Source: Gordionus sp. m RMFG-2023 (Eukaryota; Nematomorpha; Gordioida; Chordodea; Parachordodidae). Taken from it: a DNA stretch of 64,000 bases. The stretch spans positions 22,632,846-22,696,845 of the forward strand of contig NC_088779.1 of NCBI RefSeq assembly GCF_954871325.1. Reading direction: 5' to 3'. The translations under genes and the position numbers were made by a program. Positions 48,715 through 61,300 of this stretch are shown piece by piece. Within the stretch, counting starts at the first letter, position 1. Each line of letters starts with the position of its first letter. Below the pieces are notes generated by a model. It saw nothing but the letters and a program-made list of their open reading frames with translations. It was not told the DNA's origin and did not search any database.

Positions 48715-50015
48715 TTTGCATTTGGCGTGTTTTGGGACCAAAAACTGCCCACCCAATGTTTAAAAAAAAATAACAAGCTAGCCCATTAGTCTACTAAAAA
48801 TTTTTACCCTCCCACATAAAGAATTTTTAATCCAAGCCCATTATTATTAATTTAATATAGGCCATTCTTTTAATTTTTTAAGCATCTAATAAAAAATACT
48901 TTATCATTACATCTCTAAAAAAATTTATAATTTAGGAAATTAATATATTAAGCATAAAAATATTTAACTTAAATTATCTATAATTTATTTGATCAGATAA
49001 AATATTTATGAAATAAATATAAATATTAAATTGATATTATATGTAATTATAATGTAAAAATATCATGAATCGAGATCTCTAGATTCAAACACGTTCTTCT
49101 TTGTAAAAACCTTTCAGCAATGCTAAATCCTCGTTCAGAAGAAGCATTAGTTGCAGGATTTGCAAATATTTATTTTTGCTAATCTTGATAGCTTTGGCAA
49201 AACTCTTTCTTGCAATTTCCACCATAGTTTTAAATATACAAAAATGTTTATTTATCTTAAAAAAAGGTTTTATGATATATTATTTTAAATCCAAAAAACA
49301 ATTTTTTATTAATAATTACCTAAATGATTTGAAACCTGCCCGTTCATCGTATAAATTTAATAACCCGCTTACTTACCGGCCCATAGTTTGCTAAATCCTC
49401 TTTCAGGAAGCAAGCACTAGTTGCAAGATTTGCCATTATTTTTCTTGCTAATTTTGATAGCTTTGGCAAATATTTCTTGTCATATCCACCAAAGTAGTTC
49501 TAAATATACAAAAAAAGGTTAATTATTTCAAGAAAATAGTTTTTATGATATCTAATTTTAAATCCAAGAAACAATTTTTTATAAAAATTTACTTAAATGA
49601 TTTGAAAATTTTTTTAACCTGCCCGTCCATTTTATAAATTTATTAACCCGATAGTTAGTTAAATCCTCGTTCAGAAGAAGCACTAATTGCAAAATTTGCC
49701 AATATTTTTCCTGCTAATCTTGATAGCTTTGGCTAATCTTTTTCTTGTCATTTCCACCAAATGAGTTCTTAATATACAAAATAGTTTATTTATTTTAAGA
49801 AAATTTTATGAAACCTAATTTTAAATCAAAACAATTTTTTTTATTAATATTTATGATTTAAATTTTTTTTAATCTACCCGTCCATTGTATATATTTATTA
49901 ACCCGAATAGTTAAAAAAATTTCAACCCGCCCGCCCGTACTTACGTTCTCAAAAAATGATTTGCCCTCCTACTTAGATGGGTGGGCCTGGGCGGGCAGGC
50001 CAAAATTCAATAGTT
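48715..50015 (-). mobile_element. Decayed hAT element with triplicated transposase end
   Basis: Three tandem units of about 268 bp (49123-49391, 49392-49659, 49660-49922). On the minus strand each unit carries, or once carried, the start of the hAT dimerisation domain; the first reads ANPATNASSERGFSIAERF, matching the family pattern P..NASSERxFS.A. The outer flanks carry GC-rich motifs (CTGCCCACCC on the left, GGGTGGGCCTGGGCGGGCAG on the right) that are inverted relative to each other and likely mark the ends. Exact termini and a target duplication could not be fixed. The copies have diverged from each other, so the triplication is old. Confidence 0.7.
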
Positions 50016-52218
50016 AATGTTAGTCATTATTTTCTTCGAAGATGAAATTTATAAAAATATAGAAATAGAATTTAGGAAAATGATAAGGGATTTAAAAAGA
50101 CTATATCTAAAAAAGTGAATAGTGTAAAATTAATGAAGGCAAAAAATGCTAATAACAGTGGCCTACTAGCTAGGTGCTTTGTGTTAGATTTCGCCAATGT
50201 TAAATTTATTATATTTTTCAATTTTATTTTTTCTAATTTTCATTTTCTCTAACGTATCACTTTTATTATTTTTTCATCTTTATTTCTAAAATGTAAAAAT
50301 TAAAATAATTCTTCGAAAATATCTATCAACGTATTAAAGGAAAGATAAAAATAAATACAACTCCAAGAATCGCTCAAAAATTGTAACAATTCAAAAAAAT
50401 CGATAAAAGAAATAAAAATAATAACAAGTCTAAAAATCGATAAATGACATCAATTCCATAAATAATAATTCATAACACTTTGGGTGTTAAAACATCCACT
50501 TTTTCAAATTTAGCACAAAATTTTAAAATGGTTTAGTACCTCTTTATAAAGCATCCAATTTTTAAATAATTTGCACCCACTAATTTTTTGGCCTTATTTT
50601 AAATTAAAAATCTTTTATATGTATAATTTTCTTTCTTTAAATCAGTTTTAGACATAGTTGACAAAAGATGTGGATCAAAATAACTAAAGACTACAGGTAA
50701 TTGTTTAAATGAAAATATGGGTCTAGGCTAATTGAGGGAAAAGGGGTGATAGAATTTGACATAATTATATAAATTATTTAGTATATTTGGACTATGTATT
50801 ATTCATTTATGATTAAATATTTTAAAAATAAAGAGAGAAGTTAAGCAATTTAATAGATTATGTTAGGCAGAATTAGATTAAAGATAACCTTAGCATTAAG
50901 ATGAATTTGATATATTTATTAGTATATTGGACTATTTAAAATTTAGGAATGAATGTAAGAAAAAGTGATTTCAGAAGTTATAATAATTTTTATGTTTATC
51001 GAGTCCAAAACTTTTAATTTGTAAAAATTTTTTATAATTAATTAATCTCGCTTTATAAAAGTCTATTATTTTTACGATTTAATTAAATTAATATTCATTT
51101 TAAATATTTAAGGTGTAATTAATTGTGTTTTACGCAAATCTATTTTAAATTATTTTTGTGGTTTAATAAAATTAATATCGAGTTATTCAACACCCTCAAT
51201 CTTAAGTTTAGAGGATCCTTCAGAGACTGTTCCCAGTATTTCAAGCCCTTTCACTAACTCGAAATGTTATACATATTTTAATTAAACAGCTCTTAGAATA
51301 CACATAAATAAGCATGTTGTAATATTCTTTTTAAATATTATAGCATTTGCTTGAAATTCAAATAAATATATCAAAAAATGTTGGGCTTGCCATAATGGTC
51401 ATCCCGGCCTGATTTTATATAAAATAAGGAAAAATTATACAAATTATTTTTAGTACATAAATATGGAATAAAATATATTTTTTTATGTTATTTTGGTAAT
51501 GACATTCAAATTTTAAATTGTTTTTATTTTTTTGTTAATGACATTGCACTAATTCTAATTGTTGACATTATACAATTTACAATTTATTTCGAAAGATCAT
51601 TTGACCTAATCTATTTAAATTGAATATTTATTTATTTGGCATTTTTATCATTATAAAGATATTCTTTGTAACTAGAAAATGCGTATAAAAATATTACGAA
51701 AGCCCTGATGTTCCTGTTCAAATTTTTTTTTATCTAATTGCCTTCCCCAGCCCGAAATTTTTTTTATGTATGATTTGCTCGGCCCAACCCGTTATTATTA
51801 TGTATGATCAGCCAGTTTTAATATATTTAGAGAACTTGCCGTCCCGCCCCTTGGACCGAGTTCGGATGGGCCGAGCTTTATAGATCTCTAATATACACAC
51901 CCCATTCATCCTTATTAAAATTTTTTAATGAATTAAAATTCATATTTTATTATAAACGAAATGTAATATTACATAAATAAAAATATATTTATAACTCCTT
52001 TTTTAAAAAATATTATTCATATTCAGAAAATTTTTAAAAATTATTACATTGCAAAATTTAAAACGAGTAAATAATATTAATTCATTCATTTTATATGATC
52101 TTTGAAGTGTGCACGCAGGGGTTGTTCACGTTCAGAATGATTGTTATAACCATTAAATAAAGCATAAGTATTTAATTTATCAACTCAATTTATTTATGTT
52201 ATCCTTTTTGCTCTATAG
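50016..52218. other. No gene recognised; repeat debris
   Basis: AT-rich DNA. 51365-51410 and 51700-51892 hold worn GC-motif repeats (CCCGGCC, CGGCCCAACCCG, GGGCCGAGC) akin to the 48083 MITE family. An upstream exon of the CDF gene should lie somewhere here, since 52219 looks like an acceptor, but I could not identify it. Confidence 0.4.
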
Positions 52219-52349
52219 GAATGAATTCAAAATATACCAAATCTAAAGAATTCTCCCCAACTAATTCAGAAATATGTATTGAAGAAATTCGTCCAACTGA
52301 TCATTTTTTAGACATTGATAAAAGTTTAATTTATTATGGGAATATGTAA
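52219..52349 (+). CDS. Upstream frame of the CDF first exon (42 codons)
   Basis: After a strong acceptor (CTTTTTGCTCTATAG at 52204-52218) the exon opens GAATGAATTC. A frame from ATG 52221 reads 42 codons (MNSKYTKSKEFSPTNSEICI ...) to TAA 52347-52349. The final A of that stop is the A of the ATG that begins the CDF frame (TAATG). The composition looks coding, with many charged residues and few repeats. It may be a true upstream ORF with reinitiation, or the original N-terminus of the transporter separated by a one-base change or sequencing error. Confidence 0.5.
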
Positions 52350-55300
52350 TGAATTTTTTATCAGCTGAATGGGCATATAATAAGGAGAATCGTAATGGTT
52401 TTCTAAATCATGTCTCATCAAGTACATCCCTAGATTTGTCTACTCAAAATGTCCTAGTTAAAAAACCCAAAGGTTAAATTTAATCTATAGATATATTTAA
52501 AGCTAATAATTCTAAAATTAGTAAATTTATTATATTTAAATTTTATAATTATCTTAATAATAAAAAACTTTTATATTTAACTGTTTAAGCATTAAGAGTA
52601 CATTTATCCATATTGATTAATATTATTAAAGTAATATCTAATATTTAGGAAATACCTTTGATCTAAGCAACTTTTTATCAAAAAAAAGTGGACCTCAAGT
52701 GCAAAAGGACAAAAGTTTACCAAAAAATGTCAGGTATATATTAAATAATTTACCAGGGCTATTATAAACTGTTCTTCAAATAAAATGATTAGCAGAAAAA
52801 GCAGTTAATTAATATTTTCTTGATAAATTTTTTTAGAATTTGTTTAGTATTTTGTAGTATTGTTAAACGGCTCGTTTTGAGCTGATTTTTAAAAATGGCT
52901 TACTCAATATTTTATCCAGAAAAATACTACGCAAGCCTGAAGATTTTGCTCATAGAAGGAACAAAGGTCTAGACATATATTAACGAAATCTTGAGGCTTA
53001 GGCAATATTTTTCTGGCTAAAATATGGTTAATGATGCTTACTACCGTAAGGTACTACCTATCAAATTTGAATTTTGTTTATTTTTCATTTGGATAGGCAC
53101 TACCAAATATATTTATAATATATATTTGAAAAATTGTGATTTTCGGAGAGCCTTTATGGCCTAGTAGGCTAGAGCTTCGCTTACTGATCCCATGGTCACG
53201 GGTTCGAATCCTGGGAATGGTCATGTTTTTTTTCTTGATCTAACTTGGTGGTTCCATCCTTGGGGGGATGATATATAGGAGGCCGGAATCGACCATGTGA
53301 TTTCATAATAATATATTAAATAATAAGGGCCTTATTACATTTTAATAAATTTTGGTCAGTTAGCAAATTAGGTTGGTATTTAGAATATTTCCATACATTC
53401 ACATGGTAGTGAGCATCATTAACCCTAAAATATTGAGTTAGCCGTTTTAAAAAATTGGCTCAAAATAAACCATTTTACAACGCTAGTATTTTGTGAGGAA
53501 TAGTAAAATAAATTTTTTTCCTTGATTTTTATTAGTTCCTGATATTAGGGTTAAAATTAAATCAACCACCTTTCAATTTTTATTTATTTATTTTCTCACA
53601 CAATATGAAACACATAATTTCTGTCAATTAAATATGTTTTGTTAGTTTTTTAAGAGAGGGGCATTTTGAAACTGAGCTAAGTCATAAGTTATCCTGTTTT
53701 TTAATAATTCTCTGGAAAGGATTTAAAATTTGAATAGAATAGAAATATGGCATTTTAATTAATTAGGTATTAGAAGAAAAGGCTAATAAGAACCACCTTT
53801 TATTATAAATATATTTAGTTCAAGTATTAATTAAGAGAAGAGCAAATAGAATCAATTCCAATTCTATGTAATCAAATTTTTAGATACATATAATATGTAG
53901 ATATTTACAATGAATTTATCATTACTTTTAATTCTAATTTTTAAATGGTGGTTGGAAACAAATTGATTTAGTCATTTCTTCATTTGTTACTTTTTATAAT
54001 AATATAAGTATTTTTTTTTAATATTCCTTAGAAAATTTTATATAAATGAAATGAAATATATTATCTCATAATCTTGTTTAAAATTAGACTCATCATCTTT
54101 CTTTCTTTTTTTAACCAAAAAAGATCTTTCTACAAAAAGCAGGATCACTTGATAAAGGAATTTGAAGATCACATAAGATTTAAAAACGAAAATCTGGAAG
54201 ATATCGTCAAAAAGCCTAATGAAGAATCTCATGATCAATGTTTAGCTAAAGTCACTTTCTTCATTAACTTGGTTAGATGAACGTTATTGGCATGGATACC
54301 CACCATTTTTCCTTCAATCATATTTCAAACATTTCTATATCCTATTTTTTTATTTACATAGTTTGAAACATATACCAGAACATTCTAACACATTATCTTT
54401 AAAGATATAAAGGCCAATAATTGAATCGTTCTTAAAAAATTCGATATTTCTAGAGTTTGCTTAAATTTGTTTTAATTTTTTGCTTATTTAAATTAATTTC
54501 TATATTTTAAAGTTATGGATATATTTATCTGAAAATCGAAGTGGCTGAAAATCTGGCCATTGAATTTGAATTGGAAAAATATTTTTAGGCTGAAGTGATA
54601 AGTCAGTCTGGTTAAAATTTATAATAGGCCAGACTGATCTTTTCAAGAAGTTTCGGTTTTTCAATTTCTCTTGCTAGAATGCTCTGGGACTAATGTCTTA
54701 AATGATTTTTAGAATTTGTTTTTGATTTCCTCAATCCAGCTATCAATATTTTACAAATTAAAAAATCGTGTTTCGCCAATTATTTCTCATCATTATTTAG
54801 TAAGTTTGTTTTAATTTTTTAAAATATTTATACACAATAGTGCTTGATGATAATAAAATCAGTAGCTGCCGCCTTATCTGGTTCCCTGGCCATTATTTCC
54901 AGCCTGGTAGATTCTTGCGTAGATTTGGTGTCCGGGATTATCATATGGTATAGTAACCGGGCCAGTCGAAAGCCTAACATATATCATTACCCTCAGGGTA
55001 AATTTATATTGTAAAAAGAAGTGGAAATACTTTGAGTTGGCTATATCATTTATTTAAAGCACGAAAGTTTAATTTAGATTAAGTGAATAGGATTGATTGG
55101 AATAGCAATTCACAGTAAATGAAAAAAAATAAGAAAAGCTAAAATTAGCCAGCCATCTTAAGATTAAGCTCAGATTGTATCAGGCCCAATCAAAATCATT
55201 TTTATTTAAAGCTAAGATAACATTGTGGAATGTCGATAACTAAATAATATGAAAGATTTTTTAAATGATAAAATTAACTAATTAGTATTTTTTTAAATGC

Positions 55301-58300
55301 ACATTTTTGTATAGGAAGGACCAGACTTGAGCCTATAGGATTAGTTATACTTTCCTCCATCATGGCTATAGCCTCGTTTCAAATCATATTTACCTCGATC
55401 GGGCAAATGATCAAAGGCGATATGCACCCAAAAGTCGACACAGCTACCCTTATTATCACATTAACCACCATAGGTTAATATTATATAAATACTATAGATT
55501 AATGGACTGGTAAAAGTGATCAGTTGCATTTAGTTCAGATCGAGTTTAGAAACTAAATGGAATCTAGATATTTTGTTAGCCAAATCAATCGACCACCTTA
55601 ATTTATGGCTATAAATTAAGATTTTTACAAAAAATTTGTTTAGTTATTCAAATAGACTACTATTCTCCACAAGCTCCTATTATCTTACTTTTTTGTTCGA
55701 CCTGGATGGGATTTTTAGATTTAAAATATTCGGGATGGAAGATTTATTTTAATACTAATCTTTACGTAACTAAACTGTTGTTCGTATCACGGGTTGTTTA
55801 GAATTTCTCGCCACATGGGCGTGACGGAAATCTCCAGATTAAGTTTAATGAAATGTACAAAGGGACAAATATAATTTATCATAATAATACTAGACGTGAT
55901 ATATATTTTATTTAATAAAAAGTGACCAAATTGATTTTGTGGATCGTGCTGAGACGGTATAAGACCCCTGGCGCTCAAGTATTAACCATGGATCAGCGTA
56001 ACGATTTTTTCTCTAATTCCGTCGCCCTCGTTTGCGCCTATATAGGTATCATTTAATTCTCCCTCTACTAATACTCTTATACCCTTTCTCTCTAATTACT
56101 ATATTTTTTAAAATACTTTTATCCTGTATTTTTTTCACACCTTTAATTATCTTCTGAATTTGATATGCTCTTTAAAATAAAAAATCTTTTTAAGTCAAGA
56201 TTTTTTGAGAATGAAACAGGCTTTTGATTTAATTTTTACCTAAAACTCTCCAAATCTTTCATGATGAAATCATATTTTAAAATTTTTTTGATCTTCAATG
56301 GTATTGCTAAACGGCCCGATTTTTAAACAGTTTCCGAGTAAAAATTTAGCCAAATTAATATTATGTAAACCTGGAGATTTTGTTCATAGATGGCAGAAAG
56401 GCTTGGACCTCTATTTGCGAAATCACGAGGCTCGCCATAATATTATTTTGAAAAATTAACCCACCATTTAGCAACACTAATCTTCAAGGATATTTTGCTA
56501 TAAATTTTGGGCATAAGATATCCTCCACTTATAATATATTTTGTAAGCCAAGATTTATTGTTTTTTGTAGGGCTATGCTGATCCACAAATTTTTTACCGA
56601 TTCGATACGATATTTTTAGATATTCTAAAAAACAGATTCCGATACCGATATTTCTATTGAGTTTTATTTACCAACTATTTATGAATCAATATCATAAAAA
56701 TATCAATATTTTTTATTAGAAAAAAAAACCAACCAACTTTCACGAATGATTAAGTGTATTTTTTATATTCTCCAAAAGTAATAATCTTATTTAATATTTC
56801 ATTGTTTATGGGTTAATGCGTAGTTTTGTTAAACAGCTTCATTTAGCTGATTTATAGAAAGGGTTAAATCAAGATTTGTCCAAAATATTATCTAAGCCTC
56901 GAAATTTCGCAAGTACAAGTCAAACCCTTCTACCATATATGGGTAAAATAAATAAGCTCGAGTAATTTACTATTGGATACAATCTTGAGTTAATTTTTAT
57001 AAATTGGCTAAATAGAGCCCACTAGCTGAATGTGACTCGTTAGATATTTTAAAATTCTTGTTGCAGATAATATAATAAAAAATTATTATTCAATTATATT
57101 TTAGTTCCACTTATTAATTTATTAATGAAAATATTTATAAAATATGATACATTATTCAATAAAAAATATCTATTTGGATCGGTTTTTAAAAAATATCCGC
57201 TCAAACTGATATTTTTGAAAGCGCTAAATATCGTTGCCGATTCGATAATTAATATTAGCACAGCCCTAGTTTTTTATATTTTAAAGGATAGAATAGGCTT
57301 AATTTTTTTTCCAATTTAAACATGTGATAGACAGTAATTATATCGATTTTTATTTTGTTTTATTTACACATAATTCATATATTTTTTTCATCAACAAAAC
57401 TATTTGTCCATTCAATCTTTATTATAATGTCAAAGTTGGATAAAAGATATGAATCAATAATTATTACTAACTGATCTGATACTTAATAATGGCATAGCCA
57501 TAATTATTACAGTCAAAGCCTTACACAATACCAATATCAGATCCGATTTTTGAAAATATTGGCCTTATCCGATTTGTAAAAAATTATCGGTCCTGATATA
57601 CTGAATGGGGTTAATTAAAAATGAGAGGGTTGAAAAACATCAATTCCTCCAGCCCATTTTTTTATTTAAAGATAAAACTGATTTTAATATGTGGTTAATT
57701 CCATACCAAGTCATAACTTTTGTCTCGATCTTTTTAATTTTGATAAAATTTTGCATACTGAGAGAACATCATTACAAAGCATCAGTCAAAAATTGTAGCA
57801 TCCAAGTACTAATAGTTTCAAATGTCAATAATCAAAAGTGCCAAAAATAATTTCTTTTCGAAAAATACGATTTTTAAAAATTGAGAAATAATGATGCTGA
57901 AAATAAAAATTGTAAGTCATTTTGTAAAGGCCTTTTATTATAATAATCTTGCGGTTTTTATTTAAATTACAAATTTTTGACCTTAAACTCCAGGTTTTTC
58001 GAATTTATTTGAATTTAATAATTTATTATTCACGTATATTATATCTATATTTGAAACAAATTTAAACTTGGGACAGCCATGGGTTAGTTATTTAGATTTT
58101 TTAAAAAATGAATATTTTTAAAAAATATATAGCGCTACTATATAAAATAACACATATTTGTTAAAATTGTTATTTTTTTGGGGATTTTTCCTATTTATAA
58201 ACATAAATAATAAGATTTTTCAGGATTAATATCATGAATTGAAAGTATTAAGCTGTGATTATAATAATTTTTTTTCCTGTAAAAAAATATTAATTTACGA

Positions 58301-61300
58301 AAAATTATTTTATTAATTTTGCAAATATGATAGGAAAATTAAAATTCACGGAAGATATTACTTATTTTCGGCTTTTCATTATTTTAAGTATTTTTGACGC
58401 TTTGATAATTTCGATTTGCAATAAATAATAAGTACGTCCATTCGTTTTTGATGGGCTCACAGTTAGAATATTATTTTTTGAAATAAAAATCTGGTGGCAC
58501 TGCATAAACAAAAGAATTTGCTCATCCTTTAGGATGGAGAAAATTTATTTCCATTTCATTTCTATTTATACCCACTTTTTGCACAAACAACCAATCGTTT
58601 TTTTACATACAGATCACATATCTTCTAATTTCATCGATAAACAGATCTTCACATGGATTTACTATATTCTCCACAATGAACGTTTGCAACCGTAAATTTT
58701 TATATCCCAGGTATTGGAGTATAATTTACCAAATTATTTCTTCAGCCTCATACTCTTTGTGGTGACAAAAAAAAATATACCTTTTATAGGCTCTTAAGTC
58801 TTATAAAATTATACAGGTATTATTATTTGATCTGAATAAGGTCCTTTATAAGCTTTCCTTGGCAACTGCTGGATTGTTAATTATTATTTCTGAAATGGCT
58901 TTTGATAGTTTTGCTATCTTTTTTTAGATCATTTTTTTCAATAAGTTTTTTTTCTTAATATGAGATATTCCAATTTCATTAAAAATAATATTGAGTGTAT
59001 CTATTAATGTGGATGCTGTGGTTATTTATTTCATATGCTGTCAGAATTTATACCTTCTGGATTTTTTTGTGGTAAACGCTTACGGCAATGATCAAAAATA
59101 TAGTGATTTCGGCTAAGTTATCCATGTCATAACTTTTGTCAGGTTCATTTTATAATTAAACTGCTTAGATTCTTTACAATATTTATACATTATAATTTTA
59201 TGAAGGAGGAATTTTCAGGTTCAAAATTTATAACTTAAATAAAAACCGCAAGATTATTATTTTATAAAAGAAAAAAGGTCATTTTCGACCATCAAAACTA
59301 CTTGGAGGCTAAAATTTTGGATTCGATGCTTTCTAATAATGTTCACTCAGTATGCAAAATTTTATCAAAATTAAAAAGGTCGGGCGGAAAGGTTATCGAT
59401 TTGGTATGGAATTACCCATGTTCTTTCAATTTCGATTTGATTGAGTATTATTGTAATGAAGATATTTTTAACGAAAGCTTGATGGCGCATTTATCTTGTT
59501 AGAGAAATTATATTCATCAAACTGAGTTAATTTCTTATTGAATAAAGGTAATTTGGTATCTCTATATAAGGTATCTCCTTTGGCCTATTTTTTGAAATAT
59601 ATTTTCATTTATTGGCAAAATCTAAAGCTATCCTTAGATCAGACACAAAAATTTATATTTAAAAATCATAAAAAAGATATATATGTTTAACATTTTTTTT
59701 TTATTTGTTTATTTAGTTAAGAATTTAAAAAGGAAAGTTAACGATTTTCCTATACTTTAAAAGGTAATTAAATTTTAATTTTCATAAGTGTGGGTTAAAG
59801 GCGAATATACAATTAAGCACTAAACATTTGTAAATTTTTTTAGAATAAATGGCTTCAACCCGCTTTTTAATCGTTAGGTTGCTCAACGGGCAATGGGGGT
59901 TTGAGGGATGATATTTTTTTTGTAACCTCCTCTTGGATAAATCTTGGTTATGCCACTTCTATGCTATCATTCCCTTCTGCCACATATAATTATATGGGAT
60001 AATAAATTTAATATATTGTATATACGAAATGTAAATAATTAATTTGTTTACTATCTCTCATAATCATGACAAGGCCTCCATTTTTACAACTGCCATTTTA
60101 AATATTTAACTTAATAACAAAATTTTAGATAGAATTTCTTATTTAAAATATATAAAGGTTAAAAAATAATCAAACATTACAATGAATTATTTAGTATATA
60201 ATTACAATATCTAAAATTATGAAAATATATGTTGTGTATGGTGTTTAAATCTCGTCCTAGTATAAGTAATAATTTTTTTAACCTAATTAAATTTATCATC
60301 GTTACCCTTTCTTTTGTAAATTTAATGTAATGTAATATTTATTCATTTGTAAATTATTTGTCACGCGTATATTGCTCGTCCAAGATTATATATAATTTCT
60401 TCAATTTCCATTAGGGATGTACCGATATTTTTTATCGGATCGGATCGGGCCGATATTTCACCCATTTTAAAATATCGGTTATGGGCCAATATTATAAAAT
60501 TTCCGATACGATATAAAATGGCGTCTTTAACAAAAATAAAATGTTATAAAATTTTAAAAAAAGTTATATCTAAAATCATTTATTTTTATGAATAAAATCT
60601 AAATCCATTTTTATGTAATATTTTTTTAATAATAATAAATTAATTAATAAACATTCTGCCTTATTGTTATTTTTTGGGGGGCATGTTGTTTATAAAAGTG
60701 TACGATAATCTCTTCACAATCAGTTTTTGTGAAGCTGATGATATTGTCAGTTACCATCGCCGCAGGCTGAGCTCTGATAAATTGAAATTTTGGTATTTCT
60801 AAATAGAAATCTGATATATTAATGTTAAATATTGTTTTAAATATTTTTTTCAAATTTCATATATATTTGTTTATTACTTATTATGTATATAGATTAATGT
60901 ATTACTTGTTATATAAAACTGATTTAACAATAAAAATATTTTATTGAATTGAATATTAACTATAACTGATCATTATAATATATTTAAATGACATAAGTTA
61001 TGGTATAGTTAAATTATAGATGTGATACTAATAAATTAAAAATTAAAACCATTGGTATCTTTACAGAATACAAAATTATTCATGATATCGGATCGGAAAT
61101 CGGCCGATATCAATTTAATATTGGGAATATCGGATCGGCCTCCAAAAAGTGGTATCGGTACGCCCCTAATTTCCATGGTTATTTTCAAAACTTGCCAGAA
61201 CCATTATATATTTGAATTGATACGAAAGGGTTAGGGATTGTTTTTTTTAGTTATTCATATTCTTGCAAAAAAAATGAAATTTAGATGGAACAAATTGTGA

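Larger units (their letters stand above)
52855..53485. mobile_element. hAT-type MITE interrupted by a MULE-like insertion
   Basis: The outer ends TAGTATTGTTAAACGGCTCG and the inverted ACCATTTTACAACGCTA are of the TAGTGTTGTTAAACGG family. The perfect 8-bp target duplication GTATTTTG is at 52847-52854 and 53486-53493. The 399-bp insertion 53026-53424 splits it. Removing that insertion and one 9-bp repeat restores a MITE the size of the 40815 copy. Located in the CDF intron between exons 2 and 3. Confidence 0.92.

Noticed and set aside
53147-53222. Functional tRNA gene
   Set aside because: A and B boxes are perfect, but the acceptor and anticodon stems do not pair and it sits inside a transposon with a SINE-like tail.
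59302-59502. 66-codon open frame
   Set aside because: It lies mostly in the right terminal repeat of the 57693 transposon and runs out through its end.
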